Below, one piece after another: positions 1-9,500 of a stretch of 64,000 nt of DNA (positions within the stretch are counted from its first letter, which is position 1; each line of letters opens with the position of its first letter). Source of the DNA: Oscillospiraceae bacterium (GTDB lineage Bacteria > Bacillota > Clostridia > Oscillospirales > CAG-272); the NCBI GenBank assembly GCA_015063805.1, contig SVTK01000007.1, forward strand, positions 53,259-117,258, given 5' to 3'. The notes below the pieces were generated by a model. The model worked only from the letters and a program-made list of their open reading frames with translations, was not told the DNA's origin and did no database searches. The position numbers and the translations under genes were made by a program.

Positions 1-1029
1 CGCCATGAGATCATCCTGCTCAGCTCTTTCGACGAAGACGAGATCGGCAGCAAAATGAGTACCAATTATATCTCGATTTTTGCCGGGCTTGGGGTTCGTG
101 AAGCCATGCGCGAACTCATCGCACAGGCGGCGGAAAATGACAATATCTCCACCATTTATGTGGTGGACGAGGATGAAACCCTGGTGGGGGCCATTGACCT
201 CAAGGATCTGATCATTGCCAGGGAAACCACGCCCATTGAAGATATTACCATGACCTCGTACCCCTATGTGTATACCAATGAACAGGTGGATGTGTGCATT
301 GAGCGGCTCAAGGGGTATTCCGAGGATACCATCCCCGTGCTTGACCTGGATCACAAGCTCCGGGGTGTGCTGACCTCCCAGACCCTTACGCAGTTGGTGG
401 GAGATGCTCTGGAGGAGGACTATGCCAAGCTGGCAGGTCTTTCTGCCGAGGAGGATTTGCAGGAACCCTTGAACCGAAGTGTAGGCAAACGCCTCCCCTG
501 GCTGTTGGTGCTGTTTGTGTTGGGGCTGTTTGTCTCGGGCGTGGTGGGAATCTTTGAAAAAGTGGTGGCAGAGCTGGCGGTTGTGGTCAGCTTCCAGTCC
601 CTGGTGCTGGGGATGTCGGGTAACGTGGGTACCCAGTCGCTGGCGGTGACCATCCGCGTGCTGATGGACGATCAGTTCAGCCGAAAGCAGAAGTGGAAGC
701 TGGTGTTCAAGGAGGCGCGCATCGGCCTGATGAACGGTGTGATCATCGGTGCGCTGTCCTTTGTGCTCATCGGTGCTTACCTGTGGTTGATGCGGGGAGA
801 GGCGGTGGGATTTGCCTTCTCCATCTCCCTGTGCACCGCGCTGGCACTGATGATTTCCATGGTGCTCTCGGGCATCGCGGGGACCATTGTGCCCATCATC
901 TTCAAGAAAGTACACATTGACCCGGCGGTGGCGTCGGGCCCGCTGATCACCACCATCAATGACCTGGTGGCCATTGTGTCCTACTACGGACTGGCTTGGT
1001 GGCTGCTGCTCAATGTGCTTCAGCTGTAA
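1..1029 (+). CDS. mgtE: Magnesium transporter MgtE, 5' end cut by window
   Basis: Homodimeric Mg2+ channel/transporter of the cytoplasmic membrane. The frame is open from base 1 (its first in-window residues read RHEIILLSSFDED), so the first ATG at 55 is internal and the N-terminal domain lies outside the window. What remains is a tandem CBS pair (about residues 25-140 of the visible part), which in this family senses cytosolic Mg2+, then a membrane domain with about five segments. The conserved pore-region motif of the family appears as MSGNVGTQS. A strong hairpin terminator follows directly. Any Mg2+-responsive leader would also lie upstream of the window. Confidence 0.93.
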   Translation, partial: RHEIILLSSFDEDEIGSKMSTNYISIFAGLGVREAMRELIAQAAENDNISTIYVVDEDETLVGAIDLKDLIIARETTPIEDITMTSYPYVYTNEQVDVCIERLKGYSEDTIPVLDLDHKLRGVLTSQTLTQLVGDALEEDYAKLAGLSAEEDLQEPLNRSVGKRLPWLLVLFVLGLFVSGVVGIFEKVVAELAVVVSFQSLVLGMSGNVGTQSLAVTIRVLMDDQFSRKQKWKLVFKEARIGLMNGVIIGALSFVLIGAYLWLMRGEAVGFAFSISLCTALALMISMVLSGIAGTIVPIIFKKVHIDPAVASGPLITTINDLVAIVSYYGLAWWLLLNVLQL

Positions 1030-1034
1030 ATGTG

Positions 1035-1075
1035 CAGGGTGCCGCAAAGTTCGCGGCACCCTGTCTTCGCTTTTT
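1035..1075 (+). terminator. Rho-independent terminator after mgtE
   Basis: Perfect 11-bp stem (1035-1045 with 1053-1063), 7-nt loop, then a short T-run at 1071-1075. It ends just inside the stop of the convergent gene. Confidence 0.85.
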
Positions 1076-1478
1076 ATCCTGTCCCGCTGAAGACGTACCG
1101 CCGGATCCATCGGCAAAGCCAGGCAGCAGGGATGCAGAGAAGAAACCATAGCGCGGAGTAGAGCAGGGAGATCTGTCCCCACAGGTTCAGGGGCAGGGAA
1201 GAGTAGTCCCACACGTCCAACCCCAGGATCACATTAACGGCGATGCCCACGCAGAGTTCCACACCGGTGATGATGCCTGCCCCCATCAGCGCCAGCAGAA
1301 GTTGGGGACGGGGACGGTCGGTGCAGAGGGGATAGTAGAGCAGCAGGCAGAGCCCGCCTGCCAGAGCCATGGACCAGTGTGACCACCCCCGCCACAGGAT
1401 TTCCAGGGCATAGTAGCCTACGCCCCCTATAGCGGCCACCAATGTGTATTCGGCCAAACGCCCGGATCGGGTATGCAA
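1074..1478 (-). CDS. Putative CmpB-type ABC transporter permease (PF06541-like)
   Basis: Small integral membrane protein of 134 residues with about four hydrophobic segments. The stretch VWDYSSLPLNLWGQISLL near residue 95 is the typical signature of the family annotated as putative ABC-transporter type IV (CmpB); the function is not established. Start chosen at the TTG at 1478 because AAGGAGG lies 8 nt upstream; a TTG at 1511 would add 11 residues without a good site. No ATPase partner is adjacent, so a transport role is only the family label. It is divergent from nagA and convergent with mgtE. Confidence 0.7.
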   Translation of the reverse strand: MHTRSGRLAEYTLVAAIGGVGYYALEILWRGWSHWSMALAGGLCLLLYYPLCTDRPRPQLLLALMGAGIITGVELCVGIAVNVILGLDVWDYSSLPLNLWGQISLLYSALWFLLCIPAAWLCRWIRRYVFSGTG

Positions 1479-1579
1479 TGTGTCTTCCTCCTTGCAGCGG
1501 TATTGCCCCAAGTATTCCCGAAAAATTTCTTTTTTATACGTCTTCGGGGGAATTTTTGGCTGAAAATCTCCCCGACTTC

Positions 1580-1608
1580 TTGCATTGCGGCGAATAATCT
1601 GTTATAAT
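1580..1608 (+). promoter_or_regulatory. Sigma-A promoter for nagA operon
   Basis: TTGCAT (1580-1585), 17-bp spacer, TATAAT (1603-1608) with TG one base before the -10 (extended -10). Confidence 0.75.
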
Positions 1609-1637
1609 AAGGGAAAATACTGGGGAGGTGCGGCATT

Positions 1638-2810
1638 TTGCGAATAAATTATACCGACGCGCAGTGGTACTGCAGCGCTGACGGTTGTTTTTACTCCGGT
1701 ACGTTGTCCGTCACAGACGGTGTTATCACTGCCCTCACTACGATGGAGGAAGCACCTCCGGCGGCAGAGAAAACCGTATCTCTTCACGGCAGGCTGGCTA
1801 TCCCCGGCCTGGTGGATGTCCATACCCACGGTTGTAGGGGGAATGATTTTTCCGCAGCCAATGCGGCGGAGATGCAGGTCATGGCCCGTGCCTATGCGGC
1901 GCGGGGCGTGACCTCCTTGATGCCCACATTGGCCTCAGCCCCTCTCTCACGGATGAAAGAGGCAGTGGAGCTGATCGCGGATCTGCGGAAGGCAGGTACC
2001 GGCGGAGCCCGTTTCCTTGGGGTTCACCTGGAGGGGCGTTATCTGAATCCCGCCAAGCGGGGTGCCCATGCGGCAGAGCTGCTGACTCCCCTTGATCCCG
2101 ACGAGCTGGAAGAGCTGCTTTTCCGTACCTGTCCGCCCCCGGCCCATGTGACGGCGGCGTTTGAGTTGGATCCCACGGGGCAGTTCCTTGCCCGTGTCCT
2201 TTCCCTGGGCGGGACCGCAGGGCTTGCCCATACCTGTGCCGATTATGACGAAACCATGTCGGCGATTGAGGGGGGGCTGACTTCGGTCTCTCACCTCTTT
2301 AATACCATGCATTCCCTCCATCATCGGGAACCGGGGCCGGTTTGTGCCGCTCTGACCACCGATGTGTATACCGAGGTGATCTGCGACGGCCGTCATGTCC
2401 ATCCGGGCATGGTGCGCATGGCCTATGCCGCCAAAAAGCGGGGCAGATTTGTTCTGGTCACCGATTCCATGGAGGCAACGGGCATGGGGGACGGCGAGTA
2501 TCGTATTGCCGGCATGCCGGTAACGGTGAAGGACGGCGAGGCCCGCACTCATGACGGTGCCCTGGCCGGCAGCCTGCTTCACCTGATGGATGGGGTACAG
2601 AACCTTGTCCGCTTTGCGGGAATCACCTTCGGCGAGGCGGTGCTCTGCGCCACCCGTGCACCTGCCGATATGGTGGGCTGCTCCACAGTGGGGGATCTGC
2701 TCCCCGGCCGAATGGCGGACTTCCTTGTGCTTGATACCGATGATCCCTGCGCACTGACACCGGGGATCGCCGGAGTTTACCTTGGCGGTCTTCCTCTGCA
2801 TGAAGCATAA
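1638..2810 (+). CDS. nagA: N-acetylglucosamine-6-phosphate deacetylase
   Basis: Cytoplasmic amidohydrolase that turns GlcNAc-6-P into glucosamine-6-P and acetate, feeding amino sugars from cell-wall or host glycans into metabolism. Seen: N-terminal metal-site motif VDVHTHG, the metal-ligand Glu in GVHLEGRYLNPAKRGAH, the His-bearing segments SHLFNTMHSLHHREPG and ICDGRHVHPG, and the catalytic Asp in VTDSMEATG. Length (390 aa) is normal. Start is TTG at 1638, set by GGGGAGGTG 7 nt upstream. It is the first gene of a likely operon with the membrane protein, metG and tatD. Confidence 0.93.
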   Translation: MRINYTDAQWYCSADGCFYSGTLSVTDGVITALTTMEEAPPAAEKTVSLHGRLAIPGLVDVHTHGCRGNDFSAANAAEMQVMARAYAARGVTSLMPTLASAPLSRMKEAVELIADLRKAGTGGARFLGVHLEGRYLNPAKRGAHAAELLTPLDPDELEELLFRTCPPPAHVTAAFELDPTGQFLARVLSLGGTAGLAHTCADYDETMSAIEGGLTSVSHLFNTMHSLHHREPGPVCAALTTDVYTEVICDGRHVHPGMVRMAYAAKKRGRFVLVTDSMEATGMGDGEYRIAGMPVTVKDGEARTHDGALAGSLLHLMDGVQNLVRFAGITFGEAVLCATRAPADMVGCSTVGDLLPGRMADFLVLDTDDPCALTPGIAGVYLGGLPLHEA

Positions 2811-2838
2811 ATATTCCACAACAGAAGGGCGGGATGGG

Positions 2839-3663
2839 ATGCGTAACGATTCGGCCGCTTTGCGCCGACAGCGGCGGCAATGGTATAAAGCCGAGGCCAG
2901 GCAGCGGCTTGGACAGGGACAGACGCTGTTCACCTTGATCCTTTCGTCCCTGGTGCTGATCATGCTCACCGTTGCCCTGACCGTGATGGTGGACGGCTTT
3001 TTCGCCCTCTTCGACTTTGGTGTGATCAGTGTAGATCCCCCTGCCGAGGATGCCCTGGCGGCTGCACGAATGGCCTTGCTGGTATTCGGCCTGCTGCTTT
3101 TGCTGATGCCCCTGTGGTATGGGCTGAGAGGGATCGCGCTCACGGCAGTATGCGGGGAATCCTGCGGTACCGGCCAGCTTTTCTCGGCCTTTGACTCCAT
3201 CCGTACTCTATTCCGTGTCTGGCGGGCCTCCCTATGGATCGCATGGCGCATTTTCCTCAGCTTTGGCCTGCTGTTTGCCCTGTGGTGGGGCGTGGGACTC
3301 CTGGACTTTCCCCTGCGTGCGATTCTTTTGCCCGGGGCTGTCCTGCTGACCCCCATCCTTTTGCTCCCTCTTGTGGGAACACATCTGCTTTTTTCTATCA
3401 TGCATCTTCGCCCCTATCTCGGGGTGTTTGCCGCCATCCGTCTCTCCTGCCGCCTTGCCTGGCGCAGTCTGTGGGAAACGCTGACTCTGCGGCTCAGCTT
3501 CATCGGCTGGTTTGCCCTGGCCTTTGCCAGTGCCGGCGTGATGCTTGTTCTGTATGTCCTTCCGTATTTCATTTTGGCTGATACCGCCTATGTCCAGTAC
3601 TTGCTTGCTCGGGCGGCACAGCCGATCACCATATCAACAGAGGAGAAAAACCATGTGCAATAA
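2839..3663 (+). CDS. Uncharacterised polytopic membrane protein
   Basis: About 274 residues with a basic N-terminus (RRQRRQWYKAEARQ) followed by roughly six hydrophobic segments, so a multi-pass cytoplasmic-membrane protein. It broadly resembles the DUF975-like integral membrane proteins of Firmicutes, but I cannot name it. Start placed at the ATG at 2839 after GAAGGGCGGG, 28 nt past nagA; ATGs at 2782 and 2800 lie inside nagA. Its last 11 nt overlap the metG start, which suggests translational coupling. Confidence 0.6.
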   Translation: MRNDSAALRRQRRQWYKAEARQRLGQGQTLFTLILSSLVLIMLTVALTVMVDGFFALFDFGVISVDPPAEDALAAARMALLVFGLLLLLMPLWYGLRGIALTAVCGESCGTGQLFSAFDSIRTLFRVWRASLWIAWRIFLSFGLLFALWWGVGLLDFPLRAILLPGAVLLTPILLLPLVGTHLLFSIMHLRPYLGVFAAIRLSCRLAWRSLWETLTLRLSFIGWFALAFASAGVMLVLYVLPYFILADTAYVQYLLARAAQPITISTEEKNHVQ

Positions 3664-5617
3664 GCCCTTTTATCTCACCACTGCGATTGCATACGCGTCG
3701 CAGAAGCCCCACTTCGGCAACACCTACGAGGTGATTTTGTCGGATGCAGTTGCCCGCTGGCGCCGTCAGCAGGGGTATGATGTTTTCTTCATGACCGGCA
3801 CCGACGAGCATGGACAGAAGATCGAGAACTGCGCCAAGGATGCAGGCATCACCCCCCAGCTTTACGTTGACGGTGTGGCCGGCGAGATCCGCCGCATCTG
3901 GGATCTGATGGGGGCCAGCTACGATAAGTTCATCCGCACTACCGATGCCGATCACGTGGAGACCGTGCAGAAGGTGTTCCGCCGTTTCCTGGCTCAGGGC
4001 GACATTTATAAAGGAAGCTATGAGGGCTGGTACTGCACTCCCTGCGAGTCCTTCTTTACCGACACCCAGGCAGAGGGCGGCAAGTGCCCCGACTGCGGCC
4101 GCCCTGTGGAGCGCGCTCACGAGGAAGCCTACTTCTTCAAGATGAGCAAGTACGCAGATTGGCTGCTGGAATATATCGAAGCCAACCCCGGCTTCATTGA
4201 GCCCGAGTCCCGCAAGAAGGAAATGGTCAACAACTTCCTCAAGGCCGGTCTGCAGGACCTCTGTCTCTCCCGTACCTCCTTCAAGTGGGGTATTGAGATT
4301 ACCGAGGATCCTCCCCACATCATCTACGTTTGGCTGGATGCCCTGCTCAACTACATCACGGGCCTGGGCTACGATCCCGATAAGACCTACGAGGAGCAGT
4401 CCGAGCACTTCAAGAAGTACTGGCCTGCCGATGTGCATATCATCGGTAAGGATATTCTCCGCTTCCATACCATCTACTGGCCCATCTTCCTTCATGCCCT
4501 GGGACTCCCCATGCCCAAGAAGATCTTCGGTCATCCCTGGTTCCTCTTCGGCACCGACAAGATGTCCAAGTCCCGCGGCAATGTGATCTATGCCGATAAG
4601 CTGGCCGAGGAGTTCGGCGTGGATTGCGTCCGCTACTACGCCCTTGCCGAGATGCCCTACGCCAATGACGGCTCCATCACCTACGAGAGTGTCATCTCCC
4701 GCTTTAACACCGACCTGGTCAATACCCTGGGCAACCTGGTCAAGCGTACCCTGGATATGGGGGCCAAGTACTTTGACAGTACTGTTCAGGCACCCACCGC
4801 CAAGGAGCCCCTGGATGACGAGCTGATCGCCGCTGCGGTGAATGCCTGCGCCGTCTCTGCCAAGGCCATGGAGGAGTACCGTGTTGCCGATGCCCTCACC
4901 GCCATCTTTGAGATGCTCCGCCGCGCCAATAAATATATTGATGAAACCACGCCCTGGACGCTGGCCAAGGATGAGTCCAAGCGCGAGCGCCTGGGCACCG
5001 TCCTCTACAATCTGCTGGAAACCATCCGCTGGGGTGCTGTTCTGCTGACGCCCTTCATCCCCGAAGGTGCCGCAGCTATCTTCGAGCAGCTGGGCAGCGT
5101 TCCCGCTGACTACGCCACCATCGGTACCGCAGAGCTCTTCTGCGGCATGAAGGCCGGCGAGAAGACCGGCGCATCCCGCGTGCTCTACGCCCGCATCGAC
5201 GAGCAGAAGAAGCTGGCCGAGATCGAGGCTGCCCGCGCCGCAGCTGAGGCTGCCAAGGCTGCCGCCGAAGCCAAGCCCGAGAAGCCAGAGGGGCTTGCTC
5301 TTATCGGCATCGAGGACTTTATGAACGTGGAGCTCCGTACCGCCAAGGTGCTGGCCTGCGAGCCTGTGAAGAAGGCAAAGAAGCTGCTGAAACTGCAGAT
5401 CGACTTGGGTTACGAGCAGAGACAGGTGGTGTCGGGTATTGCCAAGTGGTACACCCCCGAGCAGCTGATCGGTAAGAAGATCATCATTGTCGCTAACCTC
5501 AAGCCCGCCACCCTCTGCGGTGTGGAGAGCAACGGTATGATCCTCGCTTCGGGTGAGGAGACCGTCCGCGTGGTCTTCCTGGATCCCGAAACGCCCCTGG
5601 GTGAGCGCGTCAGATGA
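3653..5617 (+). CDS. metG: Methionyl-tRNA synthetase, long form with C-terminal tRNA-binding domain
   Basis: Charges tRNA-Met in the cytoplasm. Seen in order: class I signature PHFGN (HIGH equivalent), a connective-peptide zinc site with CxxC pairs (CTPC and CPDC), the KMSKS loop as DKMSKSRGN, an anticodon-binding helical region, an Ala/Lys-rich linker (about 525-545), and a C-terminal EMAP/Trbp111-type OB fold (about 550-654) that dimerises and binds tRNA. The real start is the ATG at 3653 with AGGAG 7 nt upstream; the open frame extends further 5' but lacks homology. 654 residues is normal for the long form. It overlaps the upstream gene by 11 nt and tatD by 4 nt. Confidence 0.96.
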   Translation: MCNKPFYLTTAIAYASQKPHFGNTYEVILSDAVARWRRQQGYDVFFMTGTDEHGQKIENCAKDAGITPQLYVDGVAGEIRRIWDLMGASYDKFIRTTDADHVETVQKVFRRFLAQGDIYKGSYEGWYCTPCESFFTDTQAEGGKCPDCGRPVERAHEEAYFFKMSKYADWLLEYIEANPGFIEPESRKKEMVNNFLKAGLQDLCLSRTSFKWGIEITEDPPHIIYVWLDALLNYITGLGYDPDKTYEEQSEHFKKYWPADVHIIGKDILRFHTIYWPIFLHALGLPMPKKIFGHPWFLFGTDKMSKSRGNVIYADKLAEEFGVDCVRYYALAEMPYANDGSITYESVISRFNTDLVNTLGNLVKRTLDMGAKYFDSTVQAPTAKEPLDDELIAAAVNACAVSAKAMEEYRVADALTAIFEMLRRANKYIDETTPWTLAKDESKRERLGTVLYNLLETIRWGAVLLTPFIPEGAAAIFEQLGSVPADYATIGTAELFCGMKAGEKTGASRVLYARIDEQKKLAEIEAARAAAEAAKAAAEAKPEKPEGLALIGIEDFMNVELRTAKVLACEPVKKAKKLLKLQIDLGYEQRQVVSGIAKWYTPEQLIGKKIIIVANLKPATLCGVESNGMILASGEETVRVVFLDPETPLGERVR

Positions 5618-6417
5618 AGCTGATCGATACCCACGCCCATTACTGTGACAGCTGGTTTACCGCGCCCGAGACCCCCGAGCAGCCCTATGAGGAAATCCTC
5701 GACGGGTTGTTTGGGGAGGGCGGGGAACTGGAGGCCATCGTCAATGTGGCCACCACCCCCGACAACGCGGTGATCACCATTGAGCAGGCAAAACGCTGGG
5801 CAGGAATGTATGCTGCGGTTGGAATCCACCCCTGCGACTGCCAGCTCTACGCTGACCCCGTGGCCGAACTTGCCCGCCTGCGCCCCATGCTGGACGCGGC
5901 CAAGGAGAACAAGATCGTGGCCCTTGGGGAGATCGGGCTGGACTACCACTACGATGATACCGATCGGGAAAAACAGCGTGCGGTCTTTGCCGCACAGCTG
6001 GAGATGGCGGAGGAATATGATCTGCCCGTCATCCTCCACAGCCGGGATGCCACCGGGGAGTGCGTGGATATGGTCCGCGCCCATCCCAATGTCCGGGGCG
6101 TGTTCCATGCCTACGGCGGCAGTGCCGAGACGGCGCAGGAGCTGATTGCCCGTGGCTGGTACCTGGGGTTGGGGGGCGTGATCACCTTCCCCTCGGCCAA
6201 GCGAATTCGCCGGGTAGCGGCGGCGCTTCCCTTGGATCGCATTCTGCTGGAAACCGACTGCCCTTACACTGCGCCTGAACCCTTCCGTGGACACCGCAAC
6301 CATTCCGGGCTGATTTCCCGCACCGCGGAGGTGCTGGCGGAGCTGCAAAACAAGGAAATCGAGGAAATTATTGCAGTAACGACAGCAAATGCAAAGACTT
6401 TTTTTGAAATTTTGTAA
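5614..6417 (+). CDS. tatD: TatD-family metal-dependent DNase
   Basis: TIM-barrel hydrolase of the TatD/YcfH family; members show Mg2+-dependent 3'-5' DNase activity linked to DNA repair. Seen: N-terminal DTHAH, GIHPCD, the catalytic Glu in ALGEIGLDYHYDD, ILHSRDA, FHAYGG and the C-terminal ETDCPYTAP, all hallmark positions. 267 residues, a full-length protein. Start ATG overlaps the metG stop (ATGA), so it is translationally coupled; metG-tatD is a frequent gene pair in Firmicutes. Confidence 0.93.
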   Translation: MKLIDTHAHYCDSWFTAPETPEQPYEEILDGLFGEGGELEAIVNVATTPDNAVITIEQAKRWAGMYAAVGIHPCDCQLYADPVAELARLRPMLDAAKENKIVALGEIGLDYHYDDTDREKQRAVFAAQLEMAEEYDLPVILHSRDATGECVDMVRAHPNVRGVFHAYGGSAETAQELIARGWYLGLGGVITFPSAKRIRRVAAALPLDRILLETDCPYTAPEPFRGHRNHSGLISRTAEVLAELQNKEIEEIIAVTTANAKTFFEIL

Positions 6418-6434
6418 CTTTTTCAAAAAAAAGA

Positions 6435-6463
6435 TAGACAAAACCAAAAAAGTATGTTATACT
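6435..6463 (+). promoter_or_regulatory. Sigma-A promoter for SLH surface protein
   Basis: TAGACA (6435-6440), 17-bp spacer, TATACT (6458-6463), TG-extended. It sits in an A/T-rich stretch that contrasts with the surrounding GC-rich DNA. Confidence 0.7.
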
Positions 6464-6522
6464 CTACGGTGGGCAGAAGTCCCATCGGGACGAAAATTTT
6501 TTATTTATAGGAGTGTGAATGT

Positions 6523-9500
6523 ATGTTTAAGAGAGTATTGGCGACTGCTTTGACGATCCTTATGCTCTTGAGCGTTGTCCCTGCAACGCTGGTTTCGGCA
6601 GCTGAAGATCTGCCGGGGCTTCCTGTTCAGCCGACCTACTATCTGGACGATAACAATGGTGTCAGATGGTATTATTTTACGCCGAGTTATATTCCGGGCC
6701 TGTCCGGCAGCTTGACTGCTTCCGGCTGGTATTTTCAGATCGGCCCCAGCTATTCCAATGATATTTCTGTATATAAAACTCAGCTTCCTGCTCCCACTTC
6801 CGGATTTAAGTATGTTTTCGCGACTGATGCAGAGCATTCGTTCTGCACCTATTCTGAACTCTCTGGTTGGACCGAGACTGCTCATGCCGGTGGCACGCCC
6901 GGTTCCGGGACCGTTCTGCCCGGTGCGAACCTGTCCAGCTACGTTTTGATCGATGATAACGGGGCAACCTGGAAATATTCCATGTTCGGCGGCTGGGAGT
7001 ACTATGAATCCCTTTCTTTTATCCCGCTTAAGGGGACATGGGAGTCATATCTTGATAAATACGATGACTACCCCTCCACCGGTACTGTGTATGCCGAAAA
7101 CAACACTGTGCGTTATTACGCCACCTTTAATGAGTCTACCAAGAGCTGGATACTGACCACGAATCCTACTGGCGGTATCGGTGGCGGAAGCTTTACCATT
7201 ATTGACAGTGATAACAGCGCAACCTGGATGTATGTTGCAGGTGCATGGTACTTTACCGCACGTCTGTCTAACGGTTCCAATGTCAGCGGCGGGATCGAGG
7301 ATTACCATACTGCATTCAATGCATATCCCACTAAGGGTACTGTGATTGGTTCTAACGGCCAGCAGCTCTCCTACTGCAAGTTCAATACCACCACCATGGA
7401 CTGGGAGTACAGCACCGGTACCGAGGATATGGTATTTGACTATATCAAAGATGACAATGGCGCTACCTGGGTTATGAGCAACAGTACATGGTATTACATC
7501 ACCCAGAACGGTGGTCTCGGCTCTGTCCAGGAATATTGGTACAGCTATAGAGAATATCCTTCCACCGGTACGGCATATTCTGCTTCTAACGTACCACTCT
7601 TTACCTGCACCTTCAATTCTCAGACCGGTAGCTGGTCTCAGGGCTCTTCTTCGACCCCCGGTATTGGCACGACCAGTTCCTACTACCTGAAGGACAACAA
7701 TAATGTGATCTGGTACTACGAGACTCTCTCCGGTACCTGGTACATTCAGACCAACCTGGGCACCGGTCGAGGCGGTGCTGAAGAATACTACAGCATCTAC
7801 CGGACCTATCCCATGGCGGCTACCCTGTACGATTCCAATAATATTTCCAAGGGGTATTACGTATTTAATACAAACACCCGCAATTGGGAGCCTCTGGGCG
7901 ACATCAGCGATTCGTTTTTCCCCGGGACACAGAATCCCACGATTCCCTCTACCCCCGGCGTGTCCGACGGTTATGTCTGCGGAACGCTGACCGATCCCAA
8001 TCAGGCACAGAAGGTTTACGATACCAAGAACCGTCTTTGGACTAAGAGCGGCAGCATTTGGACCTGCCCTCAATCCAACCAGTATACGGTTCAGAATCCT
8101 GCAAGATATATCGACTCCACCAACCGTGTTTGGGAGATGAGAAATGGACGTTGGTCGCTGAATGAGAATGCAGATCCCGGTGACGATGCAATTTCCGGAA
8201 CTGTTTTGATCTCGCCTAATCAGCTCAGCACTCTGACCGATACCTTGGGCTACACTTGGACCAAGAATGGCTATTATTGGACCTCCACTGCTGCTACCTA
8301 TTATACGGCAATGGGTGTTACGCCCAAGTATCAGGCAAATGATAACAGCGTTTGGGTACTGAACAGCACGAAAACTACCTGGACACAGACTTCTTCCGGT
8401 TCGCAGACTCCTACTACTCCCTCTACCCCCTCTACGCCTACCTATCCTGATTCAGTCGCCGGTTACACCACCTATGTTTTCGATGGAAAGTCTTATTTGG
8501 TCCCCAATCATACCGTTGAGATTATTCCCGGTCCTACAACTATGCCCTACAAGCCTGAGGGTTACCAGTGGATTACGTATAACAACAAGTATACGCTGAT
8601 GAACCTGAATACTATGGATATTTATCCGCTTCCCAAGCTTTACCAGCTGCCGAGCGGCTATAATTACTATCCCACTGGCGATGCAAACAATCCCTGGAAG
8701 ATCGTGGGCAATGGCACTTTTGCTGTATCCACGATCACTTCCATCGAGCTTACCGACTATCCCTGGAAACTTGAGGTTGGCAAGACCTATCAGTGCAAGG
8801 CTGAATTTGAAAGCGCATATGATGAGGAAGGCCTGAGCACCATTCTGATCTGGAGCTCCAGCAACCCCGAGGTTGCAACTGTTGACCAGACCGGTAAGGT
8901 GACCATCGTGGGCGTGGGCAGAGCCGACATCAAGGTTCGTGCATTCCTCGGCTTTGTTGAGACCGAGATTGATATCTACGGAATTGAGCCCGAGAATAAG
9001 CCCGACCAGCCTGTAACGCCTCCCGATGAGCCTGTAACTCCTCCCGTTGTCACCACCCCCGTTTCCGACATCTTCACCGATGTCAGCGCAAACGCACCCT
9101 ATACCGAGTACATCCAGTATGTATACGACAACGAGATCTTCAAGGGTATGTCTGAGACTACCTTCGGTCCCGAGAGTACCATGACCCGTGCACAGTTCTT
9201 CACCGTCCTCGCCCGTATGGCCGGCTATACCGATGCTGAACTGAAGGCGAAGTACCCCTCTACCAAGTTTGCTGACTCTCAGGATAAGTGGTTCACTGCT
9301 GCTGTGGAGTGGGCTTACACCGAGGGCCTTGACGGCGGCGTAGGTGCAATGCAGATTGCAGATGCCAACGGTCAGCTGGTTTGGGTTGAGAACTGCTTCA
9401 ACCCCGACGGTGCTATCAAGCGTGAGGATGCCTGCGCAGCACTCTACAACTTCGCAATCAAGTATCACCACGTTTACTTCGGCCAGCCCTACAACATTGA

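Noticed and set aside
3545..3652. N-terminal extension of metG upstream of 3653
   Set aside because: It lies inside the upstream membrane-protein gene and the homology and AGGAG both point to 3653.
3689..3730. Apparent loss of the HIGH signature in MetRS (PHFGN)
   Set aside because: HxGN variants are common in class I synthetases of Firmicutes, so the enzyme is expected to be active.
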